A DNA stretch of 64,000 bases from Megalonaias nervosa (taxonomy: Eukaryota; Mollusca; Bivalvia; Unionida; Unionidae), in contig JAECUM010003289.1 of the NCBI GenBank assembly GCA_016617855.1, positions 89,961 through 153,960 of the forward strand, written 5' to 3'. A program made the translations under genes and the position numbers. Positions 32,851-42,729 of the stretch are shown piece by piece. Under the pieces are notes generated by a model, which searched no databases, was not told the origin of the DNA, and saw nothing but the letters and a program-made list of their open reading frames with translations. How positions within the stretch are numbered: position 1 is the stretch's first letter; the number at the start of each line of letters is the position of its first letter.

Positions 32851-34440
32851 AAGGGTGAAACGATTTATTGATAAATTGATACTTTTGCCATACTGATATA
32901 AGAGGTGTAAAATTAAGAAAAAATGATACTTATTCTATACAAATTACTTAAATATTCAGTAGTAATGGATATTTATTAGCCATTTACCTTTTTATTCTTA
33001 AAATTAAAAATCATCTGAGACAGATTATGCAGGCACATGTACTCATTTTTGTCAGTAAGAATAAAAAACCTATTGATAACAAGCTCGCCTTCTACAAATT
33101 AACACAAGGTGACATTGTTCATAATGCCCCCTTTCCACCTCGACGATTCCATGCTAATTATCTTTAATTATCCCTACTGCACAATCAGCATAAAGAAGAC
33201 ATTTCGTATGTGTTCCCCATGTGTAATGAAGTACTTTACTCATCATTTAATAACCACTTTTATGCGAAGTTACTTTGTTGATTTGTATCTTGTCTACTTG
33301 TTTCATGCAGTGAAATGTTAGACTGAATTTTGATTGGTGGTTATTGTTTGTTCCAATCATGGGCAAACAAAAACCATCAATCAGAACTTAATGAAGCTTA
33401 TTCCTCCATGAAACACAAGAAGTATTGGTAAAGCAAATGAGAAACTTTGTGCTAAAGTTATTATGATCTGTAAAGTACTTAAATTGTACATGGGGAGCAA
33501 ATTTTGAATGTTTTCTTTTGAGATATTTAATCAGGGCTGTTCCATTAAAACATACATGGGACCCAGGGAAGGCACTTTTAATGTGGGGTACTCACCCATA
33601 GATGCAATTTAGAATTTTCTTATAATTTTAATATGAATTCTGTGAATCAAAGTACCCTGGCATATATTTTTAAAAAACTGCCTACCCTGGGTACCATGTA
33701 TGTTTAAATGGAACAGCCCTCAGTGACTGAATGTGCTAATGGAATAAATAAAATGAGCAGAATTGGTGAGGGTGAGATTTCAAACCACCCCGTTTGTCAC
33801 CTTGCACAAATTTTTTATTTCTTTTTTAAGAAGGGGAATGGGTGTTGTCAAAAGTTTTCCTTCTTCACTAATAAAAACAAGTGCCTGTGGTAGCAGCCAT
33901 TGTTTTGTGTCTGCAGGAAGTACATTGTGATAGATACTGTTGGGATTCCCACTCCTACATCCCCAATTATTCTAGACGAGATTTTCCTTGCATAAAGAAA
34001 CTGCAGCATTTCTTCTGTTCTGAAGATAATACCACAATGTCTTCCAAGTTTAAGTGAAGGCATGAAATTGGTAATAAAATATTTCTAAAGCATTTTTGCA
34101 GTACAACACAAGGGTGTGGTGGCCATGATGAGTCATGCATCTGATTAAATGGGGCAGAATGAAATGACCATAAATTTTGAATTAAAATCACTACCAACTA
34201 ATAGGTAGTCTGTTTGAACGTATTTTTGCTAACTTGTCATGGATGAGAAGTATGTCTGTGATCTGCATACTGGGAATACAACCAATATGTCAGCACATAT
34301 ATCGGCACCACCTACTACTGACAGACCTTCTAAAGATGGAAAGATCATAAAGTTGATATGAACATAGATAATGTATCATATCGTAAGCTGTGTATCGTGA
34401 ATCGTATTGATAAATGGTACATGCTATCGCTTCGCCCTAC
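32851..34440. mobile_element. Probable hAT-type TIR element next to the promoter
   Basis: The left end AAGGGTGAAACGATTTATTG and the complement of the right end (GTAGGGCGAAGCGATAG) form short inverted repeats. Flanking 8-mers ATGCAAAT (32843-32850) and CTGCATAT (34441-34448) could be an eroded 8-bp duplication. ATCGTGAATCG-type subterminal sequence is typical of hAT elements. No transposase remains. It lies in intron 1 of the carrier gene and ends 75 bp from exon 1. A smaller MITE is nested at 33533-33720. Confidence 0.6.
33533..33720. mobile_element. MITE with AGGGCTGTTCCATT ends
   Basis: The left AGGGCTGTTCCATTAAAACA and the complement of the right end, AGGGCTGTTCCATTTAAACA, pair over about 23 bases. 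The subterminal GACCCAGGG and CCCTGGGTA also pair. It is about 188 bp with no coding. A target duplication is not evident. Confidence 0.8.
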
Positions 34441-34515
34441 CTGCATATAAACTCTATCCAATAATGTTTCTTCTGCTATTGCCTTCAACCATTAAAGAAT
34501 AAAATATATTATTAC

Positions 34516-34576
34516 CTCCGGCGCACAATGTTTTCAGTACTGTTTCTAACTGCTTTTGGTGGGTAGCAGAACTCAT
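34516..34576 (-). CDS. SLC25A16: SLC25A16-type mitochondrial carrier, exon 1
   Basis: The first coding exon of an inner-membrane solute carrier of the SLC25 family, 61 bp. ATG at 34576-34574 opens MSSATHQKQLETVLKTLCAG, and the donor is G|GTAATAAT. The leftover G completes the Gly codon of exon 2 (CAG|GIAGCCAK), so the join gives the start of transmembrane helix 1. The N-terminus is shorter than in the human protein, as in many invertebrate carriers, and has no cleavable presequence. Together exons 1-4 encode about 118 residues, roughly the first third of a carrier of 300 residues. Intron 1 is 10.9 kb. The gene diverges from CAMLG; the two ATGs are 474 bp apart. No RNA evidence is available, so the exon is deduced from phase, splice sites and helix continuity. 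Confidence 0.85.
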
Positions 34577-35050
34577 TTTTAACCTTGGGACTCGAATCGG
34601 TGTAGTTTTATATATATGCTAAGCCCCACCTGTTTCGTAGCAGTTTTCATGACATTAGGCTTAGCTGACAAGGCGAAAGAAAATGTTAACTTTGCAAACT
34701 AAAAGTACAAATATATAGATTTAAAGAACATGAAAGCTATAATCCTTTCTCTTTGAAACACTATCTTCTTCCAGGTTATTAATCTCGCTGGAAATAATGA
34801 TATCGTAAATGTCGAAAGTCTATGATCTCAGAATTCTTGAGTCATCTATGCAAAAATTTATTACTTAAACGTTGGCCACAACTACGTAAATTATACGTTC
34901 GTTAAAATGAAGACAATTTGAGATTAAATAATGTAAATATATAAATTTAGAGAAGAATATATCTACTGGAACACCACGATGACAATGCTGAAGGGTTTTA
35001 AATTCGACTGTATTCGAATTTACGGCTATAAATATGTTTATATATTAAAA
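34577..35050. promoter_or_regulatory. Likely bidirectional promoter of SLC25A16 and CAMLG
   Basis: 474 bp separate the start codons of two divergent genes, so both transcription starts and 5' UTRs must lie here. A TATATATATG-type stretch at about 34610 and several short AT-rich runs exist, but no element can be assigned. CpG dinucleotides (for example GTAAATGTCG, GTTCGTTAAA) look more frequent than in the surrounding introns. That is an impression, not a count. Confidence 0.65.
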
Positions 35051-35150
35051 ATGGCTGACTTCGCTTCAAGACGTGAGGCACGTCGAAGGAAAATACTTGA
35101 AAATTCCGGAGAACGTATGAATCGATTAATGGGAAGAGAATTCAAACGTG
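35051..35150 (+). CDS. CAMLG: CAMLG (GET2-type ER receptor subunit), exon 1
   Basis: Encodes MADFASRREARRRKILENSG then ERMNRLMGREFKR (33 aa plus one base). This is the N-terminal basic motif of CAML/GET2, cytosolic, which binds the GET3/TRC40 ATPase that delivers tail-anchored proteins to the ER; human CAMLG has [20 protein letters not shown]. The open frame extends upstream to ATGs at 34979 and 34985, but homology starts at 35051, so that start is preferred. The donor G|GTGACT is weak. The next exon joins in phase (GAT) 16 kb downstream. It is the first exon of the gene divergent from SLC25A16. Confidence 0.85.
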
Positions 35151-35199
35151 GTGACTGCATATTAAATATTTTATTTCTTATAAATCTTGCATAAAGCTA

Positions 35200-35580
35200 C
35201 AGATCTCTTCCAGCCCCCTTCCCCCCCCCCCATAAACATATGCTATAACATGTTACTTGTGCTATCATACGTAATGATATATGGTGGGTTTCTGTGATAT
35301 CCTGTGTTCTATGATATCGTGGTATTCGCAATTTTGTTCTTTTTTCTGCATAGCGCTGCCCATCGTGTACTTATCTTACACTTCATAACCATAAGTTACT
35401 TGTTCTGCATCACCAGTTCATTTCGGGGAAAATACTGGGATTGCTGACGAGTACACTATTTTAAATGTGCACCATGAATATCAGTTTCCTAGTAATTTCC
35501 ATACCCCATTTTCTCAATTGGAATCTATGTCTTCTTAAAACTGCTATCACTATAACAAGTCAGTTAACTCTTTACCTTCT
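35200..35580. other. Start of CAMLG intron 1, no feature beyond a poly-C run
   Basis: A C-rich run lies at about 35213-35231 and short palindromic 'ATGATAT' motifs follow. No gene was recognised. Confidence 0.4.
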
Positions 35581-35592
35581 GCAGGTACTTAC

Positions 35593-35752
35593 TGCCCTGC
35601 CTACTAAACCTGATAAGCAGCCTGTCTTCTAGCAGCTGTTTGTAGGCTGAACCCAGAACATCATAATAGCTGCCTGAATGAGAGCTTCTTGAGTTAATGC
35701 AGATGCTGTCTACATTTTCTGTATCAATCCTGTCCCATGCAAACTGTGTAAT
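35593..35752 (-). CDS. Orphan predicted exon, function unknown
   Basis: 160 bp without stops on the minus strand, between a TTTTTCATTAG acceptor and a perfect GTAAGT donor. It reads ITQFAWDRIDTENVDSICIN, then SRSSHSGSYYDVLGSAYKQL and LEDRLLIRFSRQG. The composition is protein-like and less AT-rich than its surroundings. I do not recognise the family. It lies antisense within CAMLG intron 1, upstream of SLC25A16 exon 1 on the same strand and just beyond the 3' end of the piggyBac relic. It could be an exon of an unseen gene, an upstream exon, or a captured fragment inside a transposon. No partner exon was found. Confidence 0.35.
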
Positions 35753-36790
35753 CTAATGAAAAATAAATTTTAAACACTTACCAAAGTTTAGTGCCACTCA
35801 TTTCCACCAACAAGCACATATAATCATCATGAATCAATGTTTATATTAACATATTCATAATAAAAAATATACCTCAAAATATCTGTGTTTATAATGTATA
35901 TTAGACTGCTTTTCTCACCACTATTTTGCACAACAGTGTGTCCACTAGATTTGGTAATTATCTATGATATTGCCAGGAGCAGTCTCTGTCTACACATAAT
36001 TTAACTTCACATATTTCACATCTGATAAAGACTTCATGTCTGCTGCCATTCTGCAAAAACAAAGTTTGCATTTACCCTGCTTCTCAAATTTGACTGGCCA
36101 GTGACAGTTACCTTCACTATCTATAGCTGATATTGCTGACCACTTCCTTGTCCCCCTGTAGCCTGCAATAAGCTGCTGTCCAAGATTTATTCTAAAGTCA
36201 AGCTGACGCCACTTTTTGGCTCTTCCTCTCCGAGTGATAATCAAATGGTTTCAAGATCCTTTCATGGTCAGGAAGGCATTACAAAGGGCGATGTCAAATA
36301 AAAACCAGAACAGGTACTTTCACCATTTTTTTGCTTTTCTGCATGTACCATATTGCATTCTGATCTGGTCAGCCAAATCAATGCCCATTTTCTTTTTTGG
36401 AGTACAATGTGGCCACACCAGGTACATTTATCTGCTGGTGAACACCATGCCGCTGCCATTGCTGAACTACAGTTTCTTCTCCACAACTGATGTAGTTATA
36501 AAGAAAATGGACAAATTTTCTATCATTCCATGCAGTTATTATCAGTGTTCCCTTCTGCATTGTTTTGTACTGGCCTTTGGAAAGGTTTCTGGGATTTTTT
36601 ATGGTTTCAGGAATATCTCTTCTATTTGCACGTATGGTTCCACAGCAGTATATTTTGTCGGTTTTCAAAGACTCAAATAGGGCAGGACTTAAAAAATAAT
36701 TATCCATGTAAACATGGTGGTTTTAGCCAACAAGTCGTCTTGTCAAGTCTGTCAAAACTTGAGATCCTAGGCCATGTTCAGTACCTCAAC

Positions 36791-38308
36791 TAGAGATGTC
36801 AAATTTTTGGGAAATTTCTACCAGGTACCCTTTAATCATAACGATTGGTTACCCAGATACCCGATCAAAGGGAAATTGTATAAAATGTCAACCTGAACTG
36901 CTTTGTTGTAGGTTCAGACATGCCTACCCCCAGGAGAGGTATAAGCATAATTTATTACCAATATAAGTGGCAAAAAGCGTAATCTGAGCATAAAAAGAGC
37001 AATCTATGTATTACATGCAATAATTACAGAAAATTGTATGAAAAATGTACATATTTAAAATGATATTTATTGTATTTAACATACATTTATTTTTGTACTT
37101 ACCTGGATCTGCAGTTAAAATTTTTGTCACAAATTGGCAAAATCCTTGTGGATTAGTAGTTAATACAAGAGTATAGACATAAAAGAAATGGATGAACTAT
37201 TTATGCATAACACTCACTTTAAATAGTCTACATGTCTACAGTAACTTTCGCAAATAGTCATGAAGTCCATAAATGATATGATGTAGTTGTCCCTTAATGA
37301 CGGTCAGGTGCAACATGTTTTTAACAAAATCCCTTTCCTCTAACATTTTTTCAGCCATATAAAATCCAACAGTGACATCGATACAGCCCATTTTTTTATG
37401 ATACCTGGCGCCATTTATTTTCAATTTATACTGTTCTGCTACATATTTAGTATTAAAATAAAATTAATCAATAACAAGTGGTTTCACATTCAAGAATCCC
37501 ATCTATTTTCTTGGAACTGTTTCAAGTAAAATTAATGCAAAAATTACCATGTATTTCCTTACATTTAAATATTTCAGTGAAAAATTTCATTCTGTATAGT
37601 TGTCCATTTTGTTCATTTTTTCCTAACATGGTAAAAGAAGTGCAAGTAACAAAGTTTTTGTGTTGCCTTTACAGTTACAAAAATATCTGCCTTGGGTTTC
37701 CCACTAATAAAAAGAGTCCAGTGAAGAGCGGCACTAAGTTGAACAGCTAATACTCACACCAGGGCCACAAACTTGAGTCAGAAATGGCATTAGTTAAACC
37801 GTACATTTATATTGTGCTTTCTTTTTTCATTAGAATTGTAGTGCATATTTAAATTTTATTTCGTCGAATATTTCTTAATCAGTACTTAATGTCACTGTCG
37901 ACGAAAGGCACTGACCTAGTTAATGTTATCAGGATCTCAAAACAAGCACGTTCAAGTCGCGAGAAAAATGGCACACGAACCATGGATAGGCATGAAGTTA
38001 GGACGGTCTAGCTTTAAATATCAGTGTTGATTCTTAAAAGGTCACACGAGAAAGGAAAAAGTGTCCTCCCATGTATTATTATATATATATACATGTATGA
38101 CAGGTAAAATTGTAAGCAGCCATACAACCCCCTGTGATGATGAATAAATGTGCATACGACATGAGCCACGAGCTGTAGTTGTTATTCTGTGTCTCGATCT
38201 GAACTTGGAATCCTTTTTTTTTAATGGGTACCCAGTTGCTCATTTTATTACCCGGGTTGTTATTAACAGCCATGTACATGTGTACCTGGGTACCTGTTGG
38301 CATCTTTA
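36791..38308. mobile_element. Non-autonomous hAT-type element inside the piggyBac relic
   Basis: 1518 bp flanked by perfect 8-bp duplications ACCTCAAC (36783-36790 and 38309-38316). The ends are inverted: TAGAGATGTCAAA at the left, and TAAAGATGCCAAC as the complement of the right end. This fits the YARNG start of hAT elements. GGTACC-rich subterminal sequence lies at both ends. The piggyBac reading frame continues across the duplication when the element is ignored, which confirms the boundaries. It contains the third copy of the 'CATGCCAACCCC'-type repeat (36912-37110) and no transposase. Confidence 0.88.
36912..37110 (+). repeat. Interspersed repeat 'CATGCCTACCCC', copy 3
   Basis: 'CATGCCTACCCCCAGGAGAG' then 'GCGTAATCTGAGCATAAAAA' and 'GAGCAATCTATGTATTACAT'. 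It matches 16728 and 23731 and lies within the hAT-type element. Confidence 0.55.
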
Positions 38309-39049
38309 ACCTCAACCTTCTTCACGTCCACAATATATATAAATTTCATGAACATTGCCGTTTGCTTGGTCTTTGGGTGGATTATAATTTTCAAGACATC
38401 TTGCAAGGAGAGTGTTGAGAACTTGTCCAATATGACACAACTTGTTGTGCACAGGTTGTCTCTGTGGAGGGTTGTTAGTCACATCATTAATGTGAAAATA
38501 TTTTGACAGCTTCTTGTCTCGTTCTCCTGTCATTACATGTGGAATACCCTGTACCCCATAAAAGTTACTTGTGTTCCAAGCGATCTTATATTCTGGAATT
38601 TGCATTACACTAAAAACAACATGTATTCCAAGAAATGCCTTTATTTCTGCAACCAAAGTAGGTGACCACTTGGAATCAGGCTTCTAACTAATTTGTTTTT
38701 TGGCATATTTGTTTGTTTCATCTACCAGTAACTGGAATATTTCTTTGGGAAAAAAACTGTAAAAAGAAATCTATCTCCCTTGCATTTTCATTCAAGTTAA
38801 AGGTTGGTCCTGAAACTGCTATAAAGTTATTCACGTATACCAGCCCCACATGTTCCAACTAGACAAGATCATTACACATTTCATGCTCAGATTCAGATAA
38901 ATCTGAAATGTCAGGTGTCGAAACAGGACTTATACTAATGTCCAATCCTTCGTCTTGAATCTGATAATTAAAATCAATGTCATTTGCAATGTGATCACTT
39001 TCAAATCCTTCAAAACTTTTGTCAGAATCGTCATCAGAATACATGAATG

Positions 39050-40455
39050 TTGCCAGTTTGTTTTTCTTTCAAAATGGACCTCGTTTTCAGTGGAAATTCC
39101 CATTTTTAGGCTGTAAAACTACTAATAGAACACTTTCATCATTTTATGTAAGGACTATTTTCATTGGATAAATATTGTTAAAAAGACTGAATGTTTGAAT
39201 TTCATCCAATGCAAAGCTTTAATATGAAATGTTTACATGTGTCTAGGAGTTTTCCAGACCTTCGCTGGAAACGCATGTACGAGCCAACAGGGACAGAGAG
39301 AGTATTATTAGCTATATGCATCTCTGGGGATAAAATGCTATTTTTAGCATTGCATATATGCATTAGCAGAGGTAAAGAGTTAACCAATTTGTTGTCTCAG
39401 TGCAAAAAGAAATCTGGGGCCTTTCTAATTTCAGATCTGGCCCCACAGTATCCTAAGTGAGGAGCCTGTCAGGCTTGTCGAAAAAGTCTAATTTACCTGA
39501 GAAAGCTTTGATCATGCTGATGAAATGTGGAAGTTTATTTTCAGTTGTTGACCTGCCACAAGACGGTGTGTCATGCTAAAAACACAATTTTTACTCTCAA
39601 AACCCCTGACATGGTTGTGTTTCAAAAAATACAATTTTCAGTAAACTTCGAAAATAGAACAAAAAATAAACACCTCAGTATAAGCCCAATACATGTAGCA
39701 TGTATAAATGGTAAGCAGTTCTTGATTGGAGCTGATGTCAGACTATCCTTCAGGCAGTTTAAATAAAAGCGATTAAAAGGCAAAGAGATCAGGTATAAAC
39801 CACCATTGCAAGGTTAACTTATTGGCTCACAATAGCTAGTGTGGTGCATTTGAAGACTGCATTGGGTCAGGACAACCTAATATAGGTCAATCAAACAGAT
39901 GCTAGATGTGTGTAGGTGAACAAAAGTTATTACACATCGTTGACTTGAATGAGAATGCTTAAGTCATCCGTATTAAAGATTATTGACAAGTTTGTGAACA
40001 GCAGCCATGTTTCTTTTAAGTTAGATTTTACCCCATGTATATTAAAAGGAAAGCATGATTATTTCAGTTGTCGGAATAGCGTTCAGGTGTGTATGATTTT
40101 TGAAGGTGATTTAGGCAGCAAAGCAAGCAAAAATAAATTTCAGAACTCCTAGTTGACAGCTTTACATTCTGAACCACACCAGCAAAAAAAGGGAGGGGGG
40201 GCATTTCATTCTTGGCTCGTATGGCAAACAACATATTGACTTACATCATTTCTGTGTGTACCAAGTCTCTCAAAATAGGAGTCCACCTGTATGTAACATA
40301 TTTGACACGCTGAATTGAATATTCTGTTTAGCCAATTGACCTATGCTTTTCAGTATAATTTAGCCATGAAATAGTTGATTGATAGACACTAATAAGCATA
40401 CACTTGTTTTTGCATAGTTCATTTGTGTTCTTAAAGCATTACCACCTGTACAGGA
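39050..40455. other. CAMLG intron 1, no gene recognised
   Basis: May include the 5' flank of the piggyBac relic. Open frames on both strands (39191-39460, 39527-39766) have no recognisable domain. No TIR was found. Confidence 0.4.
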
Positions 40456-40460
40456 CAGAG

Positions 40461-41672
40461 CAGGGATGGCACTTGGCTTCACCAATGTCGCAAATTGCAT
40501 TTTTTATTTTATTGGAGGCAAAATATACCTAGTGGCGATTTTTTTTGTAACAACATTTTTGGGCTGTTTAAACATGAATATACAATCTTGGGTTTGGGGT
40601 CGTGAAATTCAAAGGCACAATGAAAGGAAGCCTCAAACTTGGATATAAATGTACTCGGAGCTATCTATTGTTACATAAACAAATCATTTGTTCACATTGA
40701 CAAGCGCGTCTTAACAGCATGTTTTTACATCATAATCCAACAATACAGACACCTGGCTTGGGAACTGTAAGCTCTGAAGCACTCAGATAGTCATGCTACT
40801 GGATTAGCTACAGTCGATTAACATCCAAAGACAGGAACAGGAACAGCTCTTATTGACATAGTGATGTTTTTATCTTTTTGTTTTTAATGTACCCAAAAAA
40901 TAGTTTTGCTGAAACTTAAAAGAAAACTGATTACCTTCGAAGCACTGATTGTTCTGTTTAAATATTAAACAAATGAAACACACACACCCCAAAACGGTCT
41001 CAGTCATTGCTGTGAAAGTTTCTACTTTGCAGGAAAAATGTTTAGGCTTACGATCACTACCACAGGCGGCATAAAATGCAAATTAAATTTTGAATCTTTC
41101 AAACCATATATATTAGGTCACAAAGATATTTATTAAACTTTTTTTTTTTGTTCACATGTTTTCATTTCCCTAATAAAAGCCTTATCCCCATGGTAGCTTC
41201 AGCAACATGTTACCTGTCTCCAGCTGACCAGAATCTAGGTCATGTTCATGTAGCATGTTAACAACTATAAAGCCATGTGCTACTGGCAACCATGAATATC
41301 TTATTGGATTGTTTAGTGACAAAAGTTTGTTGACAGTGGGATAGATCAGACGAGGACAGTTTTTTTTTACGTACAAGTTATTTGTGTTTTTTAGCATGAC
41401 CTGAATGATATATGTTCTAACGTGATCCATACTTGAATTTATGGATTATTCATACACATTTACAGTATTTTATGCATTATGGATCTTCTAGACTATTGTA
41501 AGCTGTCAATACACATGTGTATTGTATTTCAGACTAGTTTGTCGTCATTTAATAAATATTTTCATTATTTTCTCTCAGTGTAAATCCTACTCACTGACAT
41601 CAGGTCACCTCTTACAGATTTCACAATTATGCTAAATTTGATTTCTGTAGCCACCCCCACTTATCTATATCC
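40461..41672 (+). mobile_element. Repeat X, plus-strand copy, left part
   Basis: Begins CAGGGATGGCACTTGGCTTC, followed by ACCAATGTCGCAAATTGC. From here to 41672 it is collinear with the reverse complement of 54402 down to about 52966 (shared blocks GTTTAAAC.TG.ATATACAAT, AAATCATTTGTTCA.ATTGAC, CTCAGTGTAAATCCTACT). It is interrupted after CTTATCTATATCC by LTR copy 2 and resumes at 48579. It is probably a non-autonomous DNA transposon; the class is uncertain. Confidence 0.7.
41669..41672. repeat. 4-bp target-site duplication of LTR copy 2
   Basis: ATCC here and at 48579-48582 flank the element exactly. The uninterrupted paralogue near 52955 (in reverse, CTCAAGATCCACTTAAG) has a single ATCC at this point, confirming the duplication. 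Confidence 0.9.
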
Positions 41673-42570
41673 TGTTATGAATATGTAATTAAATTACTTG
41701 TGTGTTAGTTTTAAATTCTTTTTTTATTTCATTTTTGTTTCATTACATTTTATTGTAATGATAATTTTCATTGGATTTGAATCTCATTTCTGAAAATTGG
41801 CTTGACCCAATTAGATATTAACAGTTACTTCAGCACTAGTTTTAGCTCACTCTGGTTCATAGATGTCGTAAACATCAAGATAAAACGATTGGCTATTACC
41901 AAGGTCATTTTCTGATTGTGTGATAGTTCTAATTTGTAAACAACTTTCTTTATTGAATTTTATAAGATTCGCCAAGTCTTCCATGGTGGACGTGCCTACC
42001 GGTTGTGCGCTTCTATTGCAATGTTTAAATTAGTGTCACGTAAGTCCATCATGTGAGCTACCATGTGATCTAAAATCAAGGTTTAAAACAGTCAGTTGGT
42101 ATTAAAATTATTCAGTCATATCTTTACACCTTGAGGGTACAAGTTGTTTCTATTGTTGATGTCAGATTGTTTTTGAAGTTCATCTGTTTTTTGAAATTTA
42201 ATAATTTATTCTCTAGAAGACTAAACAAGTGTACTTTTTTATAAAATGTTCTGGGACAAAGAAATTCAGTGGAAATTTATTCTGGAATTCTAAATGGAAA
42301 CAACATTAACTATGATTCAATCGAGGATCTGTTGCCATTTGTACAACTCATCTGACGTCATCACCTTCCATATTGGAAATTCATCAAGATTCGAACCTGG
42401 ATTCAATTAGAACTGTTTAGTGATAGGACTTATATTTTTCAACTTTAGGATTAATTTTTGGATCACAAACTGTAAGTCCTATTTCCTATTTTTACTTTTT
42501 GTTAAAATTTACAAAGCTTGTTGACTTCACTCTTTTCTTTTGTTACATTTGTACGAGCCTATATGTAACA
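41673..42570 (+). repeat. 5' LTR of copy 2
   Basis: 898 bp, starts TGTTATGAATATGTAATT and ends GAGCCTATATGTAACA. Compared with the 3' LTR it keeps a segment with CATCTGACGTCATCACC that the 3' LTR lacks. It lacks about 20 bases near its end that the 3' LTR keeps. Confidence 0.93.
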
Positions 42571-42729
42571 AGAGAAAATTCGGTGCTCGTCCTTGGGATA
42601 TTTGAATCTTGGCTAAAATATTTCAGAAGATTGTTTTTTGAAATTTAAATTCCCCTGGTTTTTAAATCCCAAGTACTATTTTACATTTTGTTTGAAATCT
42701 TTAGTGAAAACAACAGGCTTTCATTCACA

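Larger units (their letters stand above)
35990..39044 (-). pseudogene. piggyBac-type transposase relic (split by a hAT-type insertion)
   Basis: Minus strand. The N-terminus (39044-38859) is acidic (MYSDDDSDKSFEGFESDH ... SESEHEMCNDL). The catalytic domain follows at 38656-38312 (EIKAFLGIHVVFSVMQIPEY, then NRYxP-like NYNPPKDQ). About 50 residues that normally hold the first catalytic Asp (DEAM block) are missing: NYNPPKDQ runs straight into ANGNVHEIYIYCGREEG. After the insertion at 36791-38308 it continues GLGSQVLTDLTRRLVG, then NHHVYMDNYFLSPALF with the second Asp. MGIDLADQIRMQYGTCRKA has the third Asp after a frameshift near 36390. The C-terminal tail (36244-35990) has CKLCFCRMAADMKSLSDVKY, a remnant of the Cys-rich domain. 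Several stops. No TTAA-flanked ends were located. Confidence 0.85.

Noticed and set aside
34979..35050. Upstream ATGs at 34979 and 34985 as the CAMLG start
   Set aside because: The extension (MTMLKGFKFDCIRIYGYKY) has no similarity to the family, and homology begins at MADFASRREARRRK.
36216..36680. 154-aa plus-strand open frame as a gene
   Set aside because: It is the antisense shadow of the piggyBac relic, which has clear family motifs on the minus strand.
38312..38380. VHE in the piggyBac relic as a His substitution of the catalytic Asp
   Set aside because: Closer reading places NGNVHEIYIYCGREEG in the later 'NGYVxxFQVYxGKE' block, so the Asp-bearing segment is deleted, not substituted.
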